The notes below the pieces were generated by a model that worked only from the letters and a program-made list of their open reading frames with translations, made no database searches and was not told the origin of the DNA. Below, one piece after another: positions 43,668 to 53,864 of a DNA stretch of 64,000 nucleotides. Both the position numbers and the translations under genes were made by a program. The DNA is taken from contig LPNH01000004.1 in assembly GCA_001543385.1 (NCBI GenBank), positions 1-64,000 on the forward strand, read 5' to 3'. Within the stretch, counting starts at the first letter, position 1. Every line of letters begins with the position of its first letter. The DNA comes from Candidatus Hemicellulosilyticus sp. P3 (GTDB taxonomy: Bacteria > Bacteroidota > Bacteroidia > Bacteroidales > P3).

Positions 43668-44663
43668 TTATTTGCAACATTCATCAACTATTTTTTGATA
43701 CTCATTAAGTTTTCCAACGACTAAATCCACATTAACAATAGACGAACCAAATAGATTAACTGGTTCAACAATAGCAATAGTCATATAATATCCGCACCCA
43801 AACCTATAAGGTTTAACAATCTCTGGATATCTATCTTTGGCGAGTTCCATTAGATAACGATAGTACTTTTCTCTTACACTTGTTCTGTCTTCATCCTCAT
43901 AATATATTTTGAAACAAAGTTTGGATTCCTCAAATTGGAGATACATTTCTACGTCAGATGTTTTTACCATATGCCACCATGCGCCCATAAACCCACCAGA
44001 TGCATTTGGAACATACCCCCACCCTTTAATAGTCAAATGTTTTTCCAATTCTTTATAAAACCCTTCCCAAGCGAGTCCACACCACTCTGATACGGGCAAT
44101 TGCCTCCAACTTTGAGTTTCTCTCTCAATCTGCAATAGATGTTTTCTATAGTCAATGACAATATCATTATTGCCAGAATAATTGGAAAGACAGGAGATTA
44201 TCTCTTTCCTACAGATATACCGATAACCAGTGGATTCTACATCAATTAATGTCGCTTTTGACTCATTACCTGTTTTTACATAAGAATAGAATAGTTTATC
44301 TCGCTTCCCCTTATACCAATCTTCAACTGTTTCTTTATATCTTTTCAATTGACCGTCATGACTATTAGTATTTACTTTGTCTTCTATGACTATAAAAATA
44401 TCATCATTCACCTCTACCCAAATATCGATATTTTCCCATTGCCTTCCGACACTTACAGAATGTATAAAACTACTATCCTTTTCTCCAATAAGTAAACAAA
44501 GAAAGTTTTTGGCAACAGAATTTAATGATTCATCCAATTGCCGATATTTATCATCAGCCCATTGAATAATCCATGAAAACATGGCATCTTGGCTGAGTTC
44601 TGATGTTGCCCACTCAAAAATATTAGGGCGTAATATCTTTTCTTCTATTTGTGGTTGACTCAT
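43668..44663 (-). CDS. PD-(D/E)XK nuclease superfamily protein
   Basis: A 331-residue protein. The N-terminal half has the restriction-endonuclease-like core: ENIDIWVEVNDDIFIVIEDK contains Asp80 and the E94-D95-K96 motif, followed by QLKRY, the usual QxxxY helix. The C-terminal half (190-331) is a distinct domain with WEGFYKELEKHLTIKGWGYV and FGCGYYMTIAIVEPVN. It matches the type often annotated as PD-(D/E)XK nuclease superfamily proteins in accessory islands. It is AT-rich and stands alone, so defence or toxin function is speculation. Confidence 0.85.
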   Translation of the reverse strand: MSQPQIEEKILRPNIFEWATSELSQDAMFSWIIQWADDKYRQLDESLNSVAKNFLCLLIGEKDSSFIHSVSVGRQWENIDIWVEVNDDIFIVIEDKVNTNSHDGQLKRYKETVEDWYKGKRDKLFYSYVKTGNESKATLIDVESTGYRYICRKEIISCLSNYSGNNDIVIDYRKHLLQIERETQSWRQLPVSEWCGLAWEGFYKELEKHLTIKGWGYVPNASGGFMGAWWHMVKTSDVEMYLQFEESKLCFKIYYEDEDRTSVREKYYRYLMELAKDRYPEIVKPYRFGCGYYMTIAIVEPVNLFGSSIVNVDLVVGKLNEYQKIVDECCK

Positions 44664-45046
44664 CTATGTTTTCATCATGTTATCCCTAAACCTCCAACGA
44701 GAGCAATATTATTCAAATAAAGAAAGGCATGAGGTTATGTGCTCATGGCCGTTAGTATTAGGTATCGCCAAACACCTTGCAGGAACGGGGTCTTATGGAA
44801 CATATCTCACGCCTGAAGATATGCTAAGGGTATAGCATACACAATCAAGCGAAAGCATAAATGCTCAACTCCTCCTACTTAAAATTGGCGATTTTAAAAC
44901 TAGGACAGTATCGCAATGCTTTTCTTGCTTAAAGCCTTCTCTCTCGAAAGCGACTGTAAAAATACGACATTTTTTCCATCCTGCAAAAAAATATTTGCGG
45001 GGATAAAATTTTATTCCTATCTTTACAAAATCAAAACGACGATGTT
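44664..45046. other. Intergenic spacer upstream of the DUF4160 gene
   Basis: About 383 bases between divergent genes. The only clear element is the promoter at 44994-45025. The stretch 44700-44880 has short mixed sequence without an ORF; possibly a decayed gene. Confidence 0.4.
44994..45025 (+). promoter_or_regulatory. Promoter for the DUF4160/DUF2442 pair
   Basis: TTTG at 44994-44997, 20-nt spacer, TATCTTTA at 45018-45025 (one mismatch to TAnnTTTG). The leader to ATG 45047 is only about 15 nt. Confidence 0.6.
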
Positions 45047-45247
45047 ATGCCAACACTGATGAATGTTTTCGGACTGCGTTTCTTCTTCTATTCTGAGGAG
45101 CATCTGCCCATGCATGTGCATATTCAGAACTCCGATGGCAAGGCGAAGATTGCATTAAATCCTGATGTCGTGCTTGTGGAAAACCACGGAATCAAGCCAC
45201 ACGACATCAAACGGGCAATAGAGATCGCCCGCATGTATCAAAAGTAA
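45047..45247 (+). CDS. DUF4160 domain protein
   Basis: A 66-residue protein covering the DUF4160 family. GLRFFFYSEEHLPMHVHIQ holds the conserved His-rich motif (H-x-H) next to acidic residues. The second half is DVVLVENHGIKPHDIKRAIEIARM. DUF4160 genes usually pair with DUF2442 genes, as here, with a 25-base gap. The pair is often listed as a toxin-antitoxin-like module, but neither activity is proven. Confidence 0.9.
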   Translation: MPTLMNVFGLRFFFYSEEHLPMHVHIQNSDGKAKIALNPDVVLVENHGIKPHDIKRAIEIARMYQK

Positions 45248-45272
45248 TTTATCAAAGCATGGGAGGAATATC

Positions 45273-45698
45273 ATGGAGAATAACACAACAATCAAGGACA
45301 TTTGGTTCGATGGGGGTCGCATCTTTATGCGCGATGCCTCAGACAATGTTTACACCCGTCCGTTGGAGGCATTCCCGTTGTTAATGGAAGCCACCGATGA
45401 GCAGCGGTCTGTTTTCGTTATCGACCCGCAGGGCGATGCCGTCCGTTGGCCGGAGATCGACGAAGATATTCATGTTTCAAGTTTCCTCGAGCAGAAAGAG
45501 CCTAATGATGGCAACGAGATAGCAAGGATATTTCGCCGCTTCCCACAGCTGAATGTGTCGGAAGTGGCACGTCAGATGGGTATCAACAAAAGCCTGCTGT
45601 CGAAATACATCTATGGCATCAAAACACCCAGTGAGCACCGTCGTTTGGAAATAAAACGCGCTTTGCACACGCTTGGGGAGGAACTGATGTCAGTGTGA
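45273..45698 (+). CDS. DUF2442 protein with C-terminal helix-turn-helix
   Basis: A 141-residue two-part protein. Residues 1-75 form a DUF2442 domain (KDIWFDGGRIFMRDASDNVY and DAVRWPEIDEDIHVSSFL). Residues 80-141 carry a Xre-like helix-turn-helix, with VSEVARQMGINKSLLSKYIYG. The DNA-binding part suggests it autoregulates the pair with the DUF4160 gene. The terminator at 45708-45737 follows. Confidence 0.88.
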   Translation: MENNTTIKDIWFDGGRIFMRDASDNVYTRPLEAFPLLMEATDEQRSVFVIDPQGDAVRWPEIDEDIHVSSFLEQKEPNDGNEIARIFRRFPQLNVSEVARQMGINKSLLSKYIYGIKTPSEHRRLEIKRALHTLGEELMSV

Positions 45699-45707
45699 AG
45701 TAAAACG

Positions 45708-45737
45708 AAGAAAGGCACCCAATCGGGTGCCTTTCTT
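45708..45737 (+). terminator. Intrinsic terminator after the DUF2442 gene
   Basis: 13-bp perfect stem (AAGAAAGGCACCC with GGGTGCCTTTCTT) and AATC loop, 10 bases past the stop. GTTT follows. Confidence 0.8.
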
Positions 45738-45753
45738 GTTTAAGTGTTACTAT

Positions 45754-47472
<1,719 letters not shown>

Positions 47473-47515
47473 TTATGTTTTTGTTTCTCCTGATCGCTTC
47501 GCTTGTGAAATCTTG

Positions 47516-47590
47516 TAAATCTTATAGATTATTTCCGCCTACGACGGTAAGTGGCTGTCATTACGCGAAGCGCTTAATTTATAAGATTTA
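47516..47590 (-). repeat. Intercistronic inverted repeat between groES and groEL
   Basis: TAAATCTTATA (47516-47526) and TATAAGATTTA (47580-47590) are perfect 11-bp inverted copies 53 nt apart in the 178-nt groES-groEL gap. As RNA they could enclose a loop that modulates stability or the GroES:GroEL ratio. Confidence 0.5.
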
Positions 47591-47620
47591 TAGATTTCTG
47601 CCACGCAGCGGCTATGAGGT

Positions 47621-47893
47621 TTAGATGATCGCGTAGATGTCGCTTTCTTTCATAATCATCAGTTTGTCACCATCAATTTCGATTTCGGTGCCACTGTATT
47701 TGCCGTAGAGAACCTGGTCACCCACCTTGACGGTCATTTCATGGTCTTTGGTGCCCTTGCCAACGGCGAGCACTTCGCCGCGCTGCGGCTTCTCTTTGGC
47801 GGTGTCGGGGATGATGATGCCGCTGGCGGTTTTCTGCTCGGCCTCGGCGGGACGCACGAGAACCCGGTCTGCTAAAGGTTTGATGTTTGTCAT
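47621..47893 (-). CDS. groS: Co-chaperonin GroES (Hsp10)
   Basis: A 90-residue co-chaperonin. It begins [18 protein letters not shown], has the mobile loop segment [19 protein letters not shown] and the roof motif with [20 protein letters not shown]. It caps GroEL. It lies 178 bases upstream of groEL in the same direction. I saw no CIRCE operator in front, so heat control is likely by another route. Confidence 0.97.
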   Translation of the reverse strand: MTNIKPLADRVLVRPAEAEQKTASGIIIPDTAKEKPQRGEVLAVGKGTKDHEMTVKVGDQVLYGKYSGTEIEIDGDKLMIMKESDIYAII

Positions 47894-48190
47894 AGTTTGT
47901 TATTTTATTTGTTTGTAGATATGCTGTCTGTTTGCATTTGCAAAACGATGTCGCCTTATTTAATCAAGTGCTGTGCCAAAGGCATTGTCGTTGGTGTTTG
48001 CTGACGTTTTGTCAGTGAGGTACGGCCGGTTTGTCAGACGATGATGCATCCAAACCGGCCGTCAGTCCGGCATTTCATCATATTGTCTCTTTTACGGTTT
48101 ATATGTGAGGCCGGTTTGGGTGAAAAAAACAAGCGGCACCTGAATGTCAGGTGCCGCTTTTATTGAAAGGAGATATGTCGATCTCAGAAG
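47894..48190. other. Intergenic region upstream of groES
   Basis: About 297 bases. It contains the terminator hairpin at 48131-48159 but no CIRCE element, no consensus TTTG/TAnnTTTG promoter reading into groES and no gene that I can support. The heat-shock promoter is presumably here but not recognisable. Confidence 0.4.
48131..48159 (-). terminator. Terminator of the EPVNN lipoprotein gene
   Basis: 13-bp perfect stem (AAGCGGCACCTGA with TCAGGTGCCGCTT) with ATG loop. The minus strand ends in GTTTTTTT, the ideal orientation for the gene ending at 48191. Confidence 0.9.
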
Positions 48191-48739
48191 TTAAATGCGA
48201 TGGAACACCAAGGGGAGGGAGCTGCCGTCCTCAAAACCAAGCTCAAAATCGATGAATATGCCATCGGTGGCAATGTCATAGGTGAAAGGAATCTGGACGG
48301 TCTCGGGGTTACCTTCTTCATCGGTGAATTCGGCGGTCAGGGCACCGGTTTGGGTGCTGGGATCATAGGTGTATACATAGCTGAGTTCCTGAAACTCCTC
48401 CAGGGTGGGCATTCCGTTTTCATCTTCGCCAATTCTCAGGGCGGTGATGTCCTCGGGGAATGTGAAGTGGGCATAATCGTTGTCGAAGGTGAGACCGAAC
48501 ACGAGGTCGTTCATCGGGACGATTCCGATGGTGTCGCCTTCATCGTCGACCAGAACGATGTCTTCCATGGCATAACTCCATTCGGTTCCGATAAGGTCGG
48601 CGGCACTCTTTACCAATGCAGAACTGAGGTCGACATTGTTGACGGGCTCATTGTTGACAGGTTCGTTGTCGTCTTTCGAGCATGCAGTCACACCCATCAT
48701 CAGGGCGACAGCGGCGAGGATGAAAATGTTTTTTTTCAT
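48191..48739 (-). CDS. Hypothetical lipoprotein with EPVNN repeat
   Basis: A 182-residue lipoprotein. Leader MKKNIFILAAVALMMGVTAC ends in a lipobox before CSKDDN. Two tandem EPVNN units follow (at NEPVNNEPVNNVD). The mature part looks like a lipocalin-type beta-barrel fold, with LIGTEWSYAMEDIVLVDDEG and a run of acidic turns. No function can be named. Confidence 0.75.
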   Translation of the reverse strand: MKKNIFILAAVALMMGVTACSKDDNEPVNNEPVNNVDLSSALVKSAADLIGTEWSYAMEDIVLVDDEGDTIGIVPMNDLVFGLTFDNDYAHFTFPEDITALRIGEDENGMPTLEEFQELSYVYTYDPSTQTGALTAEFTDEEGNPETVQIPFTYDIATDGIFIDFELGFEDGSSLPLVFHRI

Positions 48740-48838
48740 TGTTTTTTTTATTGGTTTGTTATGTGTTTGTTGTTTGTTACGTAAATAAGAACGAATGATG
48801 GAGGCGGAAAACTACAAGGAGGTGTGATTTTTTTGTTT

Positions 48839-49882
48839 TTATTCTGCAATCTTTTCAAACTGAATCTGATAAAAGATGTCTCCCGCTTCGGTGCCGTAAG
48901 ACATTCGGCTCAGTATCATGGTCTGTCCGCTGAGCCAGTTGACAGACCAGCATCCGCCGCCCATGGGCAATAGTTCGCAGCAGAGTTCGCCCTCTTCGCC
49001 CCAGCTCCAGGTGCCTTCGACACCTTGTGCGGCATCGCCCGGTGTAGTCAGACTGACTGTGCCGTCTTCACGGAATTCATAGGCGGTGATTCCGTCGTCG
49101 GGGCGGCGGACGAGGGTGGCACCCGGGGTGCCGCTGCCATTGACGGTCGTGGTTGAGATGCAGCAGTACTGCCATGTGCCGGCAATCAGCCCGCTGTTGT
49201 CGGTGATGTCGAGAATCAGCACGTCGTCGACGTTTTTGAGCTCACCGCAGAGCGTTGCCCGGTCTCCTTCATGATAGTTGCCGTCCAAATCCTCAATGAC
49301 ACCTAAAATTAAATTGTTCCGCAATATGAGCAGGGTGGAGTCTTCGTTGATTTTCAGCGCGGCCACTTGCAGCCCGGGGACAACCAGCCCGTCTATGGGC
49401 GGCATGTCGATGTAGCAGAGCTGCCCTGTATAGCTGGGGTTTTGACGGTTGCCACCGGGCATATTGACATAAGCGGTGCCTCTCCATGTGCCGGTACGGT
49501 CGTCGTAGACCACACGGACTGTTTTCCCGGCATGCTCCATGCGTTTCATCCAGGCCTTCATCTCTTCCCGGTCGGTGGTGGTGTAGTTGACCACTTCTTT
49601 GGATGCCGCCGACCCTTTCTGCGTCCGGGCCGGTTGGCTGCTGATGTTGTAAAATATCACTGTTTGTCCGGTCTGGGCAAGGTTGCAAAACTGGTTCAGC
49701 ATGCGGTCCCATTCGCTCTCGCTGTTGAGTGTGCTTTTACTCTCGGAGCCGTCAACGGTGTAGACAATGACACGCTCGACATCGACTACGTTGTCGTCAT
49801 CGTCGTTGCGCTCACAGGCGGTGAAGGAAGTGGCGGCAACTATCAGCAGGGATATGAGGCCTGTCAGTTTCAGATGCTTCAT
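48839..49882 (-). CDS. Hypothetical lipoprotein of the sigma factor operon
   Basis: A 347-residue predicted lipoprotein. Leader LISLLIVAATSFTAC carries a lipobox just before CERNDDDDN. The body has two parts: a first half with ERVIVYTVDGSESKSTLN, and a C-terminal lipocalin-like domain with AGTWQYCCISTTTVNG and WSWGEEGELCCELL. I do not recognise the family. It starts two bases after the stop of the next gene upstream, consistent with co-expression. Confidence 0.75.
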   Translation of the reverse strand: MKHLKLTGLISLLIVAATSFTACERNDDDDNVVDVERVIVYTVDGSESKSTLNSESEWDRMLNQFCNLAQTGQTVIFYNISSQPARTQKGSAASKEVVNYTTTDREEMKAWMKRMEHAGKTVRVVYDDRTGTWRGTAYVNMPGGNRQNPSYTGQLCYIDMPPIDGLVVPGLQVAALKINEDSTLLILRNNLILGVIEDLDGNYHEGDRATLCGELKNVDDVLILDITDNSGLIAGTWQYCCISTTTVNGSGTPGATLVRRPDDGITAYEFREDGTVSLTTPGDAAQGVEGTWSWGEEGELCCELLPMGGGCWSVNWLSGQTMILSRMSYGTEAGDIFYQIQFEKIAE

Positions 49883-49884
49883 GG

Positions 49885-50307
49885 CTATTTTTCTTGTTTT
49901 TTGTTTTTCATGTTGTTCGTTTGGTATTCCAGCAGGGCGTCGTACTGTGTCTCGTTCTCAAGACGGTAGAATGCAATGGTGCGCCGTTTGGGCGAGGCGA
50001 TGACACGCAGCAGGGGCCGTCCGCTCCAACGTGTGCGTTTGGCCGGCCGGTCGATTGAGCCAAGCCAGGAGCTGACACCCTCGTCCGAACGTATATCGAA
50101 TTCCATGGCCAGTTGCGTCCACGCAGATTTACTGTCAGCCGTGAGCATCACCACATCGACGCGCACGCTGTCGTTAAGCTGGAACCCGCTCACTTGCGCC
50201 ACCGTGACATCGGCGCGCGACGCATAGCGTCGGTACAGTTCACTCTGTCCGCATACCGATAGCGGGAGCAAGATGGCAAGTACAAGTATGAGTAAATATT
50301 TTTTCAC
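49885..50307 (-). CDS. Hypothetical exported protein (DUF4252-like)
   Basis: A 140-residue protein with leader MKKYLLILVLAILLPLSVC and a possible lipobox-like Cys before GQSELYRR. It starts at GTG 50307. The SELYRRYASRADVTVAQVSG segment loosely recalls DUF4252 proteins found behind ECF sigma factors in Bacteroidota. Its gap to the anti-sigma-like gene is nine bases. The family assignment is tentative. Confidence 0.6.
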   Translation of the reverse strand: MKKYLLILVLAILLPLSVCGQSELYRRYASRADVTVAQVSGFQLNDSVRVDVVMLTADSKSAWTQLAMEFDIRSDEGVSSWLGSIDRPAKRTRWSGRPLLRVIASPKRRTIAFYRLENETQYDALLEYQTNNMKNKKQEK

Positions 50308-50316
50308 GGCAGGAAT

Positions 50317-50598
50317 TTATGCATCTTCAAGGAGCATGTCGGCGGCCAGTTGGACCCACTGCTCGTCGTTTGCACCGGCACGGTTGCAGAATACATGCTC
50401 GTAGTTTTTATTGTTGCGGCCATCTGGCATGAAAAGCGCGGGCACAGAGACTGCCGTCAGCAGGATAACTGCGGCGACAGCCATATTGCGGACACGGCGT
50501 CTGCGACGGAGCCAGCCGGAATAGCCTTCAGCCAGCTCTCGCACCAAGCCGTCCACCTTGGCCTGCTGCCACAGTTGCTCAAATTGTTCGTCGGTCAT
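50317..50598 (-). CDS. Small single-span protein, putative anti-sigma factor
   Basis: A 93-residue protein. The first 35 residues are soluble, then an arginine-rich turn (WLRRRRRVRN), then a transmembrane segment (MAVAAVILLTAVSVPALFM), then a short periplasmic tail. The overlap with the sigma gene (ATGA) and one cytoplasmic N-terminal domain are the layout of a membrane anti-sigma factor. There is no sequence family match I can cite. It is much shorter than FecR-type anti-sigma proteins. Confidence 0.65.
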   Translation of the reverse strand: MTDEQFEQLWQQAKVDGLVRELAEGYSGWLRRRRRVRNMAVAAVILLTAVSVPALFMPDGRNNKNYEHVFCNRAGANDEQWVQLAADMLLEDA

Positions 50599-51056
50599 AT
50601 ATTTATGTTTTTTCTCAGTTTCTCTTTGATGCGCACCAGCCTGACACTGATGTTTTTCTCAGTCATCCCGACATGAAGGCCTATCTCTTCGTAGCTGTAG
50701 CCTTCCAGTTGCATGCGCACAATCGTGAGGTCGGGTTCATCGAGCAGGTTGATTTGTTCGTGCAGTTCGTTGAGCAGTGTCCGGTCGTCGCTCTGCCGGT
50801 CGTATTCGACAGGCAACGATTCGCTGTCGCGGGTTTTACGGAGGGTGTCGATTACAGCGTTACGGGCTATTTTCCAAACCATTGCCGCCTGTTGCACTGC
50901 CGGCATCGGGAGTATCAGCTCCCGGGCTTTCCACAGCGCTATAGCGGCCTCCTGCAGCAGATCGTCAATGCTGGCACCCCTGCGACTGTAGCGTCGACAG
51001 AGAGCGTATAGCAACCCTTGGTATCGGTGCAGCATGGCGCTGAATGGATCCCTCAT
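50595..51056 (-). CDS. ECF-type RNA polymerase sigma factor
   Basis: A 153-residue sigma-70 family protein. Region 2 (about 10-75) contains YALCRRYSRRGASIDDLLQE and AMVWKIARNAVIDTLRK. Region 4 (about 95-150) contains RMQLEGYSYEEIGLHVGMTE and EKNISVRLVRIKEKL, the -35 recognition helix. Regions 1.2 and 3 are absent, as in ECF factors. It heads an operon with a probable anti-sigma factor and two envelope proteins, so the signal likely concerns the envelope. I saw no clear consensus promoter in front. Confidence 0.93.
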   Translation of the reverse strand: MRDPFSAMLHRYQGLLYALCRRYSRRGASIDDLLQEAAIALWKARELILPMPAVQQAAMVWKIARNAVIDTLRKTRDSESLPVEYDRQSDDRTLLNELHEQINLLDEPDLTIVRMQLEGYSYEEIGLHVGMTEKNISVRLVRIKEKLRKNINI

Positions 51057-51185
51057 TTTTATATTAAAACGTATTTCGTGTACAAAAAACTACACCCGCC
51101 GGCCAAATATTTTTGCCAAAGGATATTTTCGCCGTTGCGATGTCACGCCGATAACGGGCAAGGATAGGGGGCTTTTAAGCAGCAT

Positions 51186-51220
51186 ACAAAATATGCTGAC
51201 AGATTGTCAGCATATTTTGT
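51186..51220 (-). terminator. Terminator of the outer-membrane barrel gene
   Basis: A perfect 16-bp stem (51186-51201 with 51205-51220) and a 3-nt loop between the barrel gene stop (51280) and the sigma factor. T-rich on the minus strand. Confidence 0.65.
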
Positions 51221-51279
51221 GTCGTTCACCCGTTATGTTTGTTGTTCAAACATAATTCGAAGCGCTGCCTTAAAAAAAA

Positions 51280-52074
51280 TCACTTGAAATATCCGCTGAA
51301 CAAGAAGAATTTCAGCCCGACACCGATGAACACCCTGTCGCGTGTGGCATCGTTGATATCTTCCAGCGTCGCAAGATTGATGGCGCTGAATCCGTCGACA
51401 GGGTAGGTCGTCACATCGCGATAGACGAGGGAAGGATCGTAGTAGATATTGTTTTTCACCACATTGCGCTTGAAATTGCCCGTCAGGTCGATGGAACAGA
51501 AGACCGTGAGTTCGAAAAGGGGCATCTCGATTCCGGCCTCAAGGCGCAGCGAGTGCGACAGGGGGTGGACCAGGTCTGAACAGTAGAAACGACGGCTGCC
51601 GTCCCCGTAAGTGTAGACGAATTGATTGTTGATGTAGGAAATGTTCGGGACATCGATATTGACGCGAGCGTTGGCGTTGAAATTCAGATAGTAGCCTGCG
51701 CCGACAAATGCCGTGAATTCGTTGTCGCGCCAGCAATTCCAACGTGCATGAAAATAGGTGGAGAATTGGGTGAACGAAATGGTGGGCTCGTGCAACCACA
51801 GGCCGTACAAAGGGTCGTAGTAGAGCGAGGAGTCGTCGCCCCCGTTGTGGAAGGAGAATCGTTCTCCGATGTGGAACGTAAAGGGATCGGTGGTTTTGCC
51901 GAAGCGGAACTCAATGGGAATGCCGTAATTCACAGCGCCGAAACTTCCTTCGAAATCGAATCCCACCCCCAAAGCATAAGGGTTGATATTTTTGTGGGTT
52001 TGAGCATGCACCGTCGAAGCACTCGAAAATGCCAATGCTATAATCAATATGAACAGGGGGCGGTTTGGTTTCAT
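51280..52074 (-). CDS. Outer membrane beta-barrel protein
   Basis: A 264-residue exported protein; I start at ATG 52074 (MKPNRPLFILIIALAF), giving a signal peptide that ends at about VHAQ. The mature sequence is beta-strand-rich with ALGVGFDFEGSFGAVNYGIP and aromatic girdle patterns, and ends VFIGVGLKFFLFSGYFK. The family is not known. It is read from the left arm of the divergent promoter at 52096-52123. Confidence 0.75.
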   Translation of the reverse strand: MKPNRPLFILIIALAFSSASTVHAQTHKNINPYALGVGFDFEGSFGAVNYGIPIEFRFGKTTDPFTFHIGERFSFHNGGDDSSLYYDPLYGLWLHEPTISFTQFSTYFHARWNCWRDNEFTAFVGAGYYLNFNANARVNIDVPNISYINNQFVYTYGDGSRRFYCSDLVHPLSHSLRLEAGIEMPLFELTVFCSIDLTGNFKRNVVKNNIYYDPSLVYRDVTTYPVDGFSAINLATLEDINDATRDRVFIGVGLKFFLFSGYFK

Positions 52075-52095
52075 GGAATGCAATTTTTATTGGTG

Positions 52096-52123
52096 CAAAG
52101 TTACGTTTTTTTTTGTAATTTTG
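52096..52123. promoter_or_regulatory. Divergent promoter pair (barrel gene / ftcD)
   Basis: The minus strand has TAACTTTG (52103-52096) and the plus strand TAATTTTG (52116-52123), both good -7 elements, back to back. The plus-strand leader to ATG 52167 is about 38 nt; the minus-strand leader to 52074 is about 15 nt. Confidence 0.6.
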
Positions 52124-52166
52124 CAACCTATATATTTTTCTTAAATCTCAAACCTATTTCTATTTC

Positions 52167-53864
52167 ATGAAACAGCTTATCGAGTGTGTGCCCAATATCA
52201 GCGAGGGGCGCGACATGAATATCATCAACCAGGTCACCGCCGAAATCGAGCGGGTCGAAGGAGTGAAATTGCTCGACGTGGACCCGGGTGCCACCACCAA
52301 CCGCACGGTCATCACCTTCGTGGGCGAGCCCAAGCCGGTGTGTGAGGCCGCTTTCCGTGTGGTGCGCAAAGCCGCCGAGCTCATTGACATGAGCCAGCAC
52401 CACGGCGCCCATCCGCGTCAGGGTGCCACCGACGTGTGCCCGCTCATTCCTGTCAGCAACATCACGATGGACGAGGTGGTGGAGTATGCGCACCGGCTGG
52501 GGGAAAGGCTGGGCAATGAGCTGAATATTCCTGTCTATTGCTACGAGAGCGCCGCCTTCCTGCCCGAACGGCGCAACCTGGCCTACTGCCGCACCGGCGA
52601 GTACGAGAGCCTTTCCAGCCGGCTGGGCAGTGAACAATGGAAGCCGGACTATGGCCCCAACTGTTGGAACAGCCATGTGGCCCGCACCGGTGCCACCCAG
52701 GTGGGTGCCCGCGATTTCTTGGTGGCCATCAACTACAATCTCAACACCACCAGCACCCGCCGTGCCAACGCGGTGGCGTTCGATGTGCGCGAGAAGGGCC
52801 GGCCGCAACGCGAAGGCGGCAAGCCCGGCGGAAAAATCATGAAGGACGCCGCCGGCAAAAACATCATGATTCCCGGCACGCTGAAAGGCACCAAGGCCAT
52901 CGGCTGGTACATCGAGGATTACGGCATCGCCCAGGTGTCGATGAATATCACATCCATCAAGGTGGCTCCTGTCCATCTCTGTTTTGACGAAGTGTGCCGC
53001 TGCGCCGCCAACCGCGGATTGCGTGTCACGGGGGCCGAGATTGTAGGTCTCATCCCAAAAAGCGTGCTGGTCGACGCGGGTCGCCACTATCTCTCCAAAC
53101 AACGGCGAAGCCTCGGCGTGAGCGAAGACGAACTGATGCGGGTGGCCGTGAAAAGCATGGGGCTTGACGACTTGAAACCGTTCAACCCCAAAGAGAAAGT
53201 TATAGAATACCTGATTGAAGACCACAGTCGGAAGAAACTGGTGGATTTGACGTGTGCGGGTTTCTGCGACGAGACGGCGAGCGAGAGCCCCGCACCCGGC
53301 GGCGGCAGCGTGAGCGCCATGATGGGTGCCATGGCGGCATCACTGGGCACCATGGTGGCCAACCTGACGGGGGGCAAGGCCGCCTACGACGACGAATGGG
53401 AGAAGTTCAGCGACGTCGCGGTCAAAGGGCAGGCGCTGAAAGACGAGCTGTTGCATCTGGTCGATGAGGACACGGCGGCTTTCAACCGAATCATGGATGC
53501 GTTCGGTATGCCCAAGAAGACCGACGAAGAGAAAGCCGCGCGCAGCGCCGCCATCCAGGAGGCCACACGTTATGCCACCGAGGTGCCTTTCCGCACCATG
53601 CAGCGTGCCTACGACGCCTTCGCCGTCTGCCGCGCCATGGTGGAGTGGGGCAACCCGGCCAGCGTCACCGACGGCGGCGTCGGAGCCTTGGCGGCTCGCA
53701 GCGCCGTGATGGGAGCGCATCTGAATGTCAAAATCAATGCTGCGTCGCTCAAGGACGAAGCGTTCAAGAACGACATCCTGACCCGTGCCGCGCAACTGGA
53801 GGCCGACGCCATTCGCGAGGAAAATGATATCATCCGCATGGTCAATGAAAAAATCAATCTGTAG
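52167..53864 (+). CDS. ftcD: Bifunctional glutamate formimidoyltransferase / formiminotetrahydrofolate cyclodeaminase
   Basis: A 565-residue two-domain enzyme. Residues 1-330 are the formimidoyltransferase: IECVPNISEGRDMNIINQV, the folate-site motif HHGAHPRQGATDVCPLIP and AYCRTGEYESL. Residues 350-565 are the cyclodeaminase, with FCDETASESPAPGGGSVSAM, then TGGKAAYDDEW. It passes formimino-THF to methenyl-THF in histidine breakdown, channelling polyglutamylated folate. Its partner hutH is 24 kb away. The small lipoprotein gene overlaps the end of this gene. Confidence 0.96.
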   Translation: MKQLIECVPNISEGRDMNIINQVTAEIERVEGVKLLDVDPGATTNRTVITFVGEPKPVCEAAFRVVRKAAELIDMSQHHGAHPRQGATDVCPLIPVSNITMDEVVEYAHRLGERLGNELNIPVYCYESAAFLPERRNLAYCRTGEYESLSSRLGSEQWKPDYGPNCWNSHVARTGATQVGARDFLVAINYNLNTTSTRRANAVAFDVREKGRPQREGGKPGGKIMKDAAGKNIMIPGTLKGTKAIGWYIEDYGIAQVSMNITSIKVAPVHLCFDEVCRCAANRGLRVTGAEIVGLIPKSVLVDAGRHYLSKQRRSLGVSEDELMRVAVKSMGLDDLKPFNPKEKVIEYLIEDHSRKKLVDLTCAGFCDETASESPAPGGGSVSAMMGAMAASLGTMVANLTGGKAAYDDEWEKFSDVAVKGQALKDELLHLVDEDTAAFNRIMDAFGMPKKTDEEKAARSAAIQEATRYATEVPFRTMQRAYDAFAVCRAMVEWGNPASVTDGGVGALAARSAVMGAHLNVKINAASLKDEAFKNDILTRAAQLEADAIREENDIIRMVNEKINL

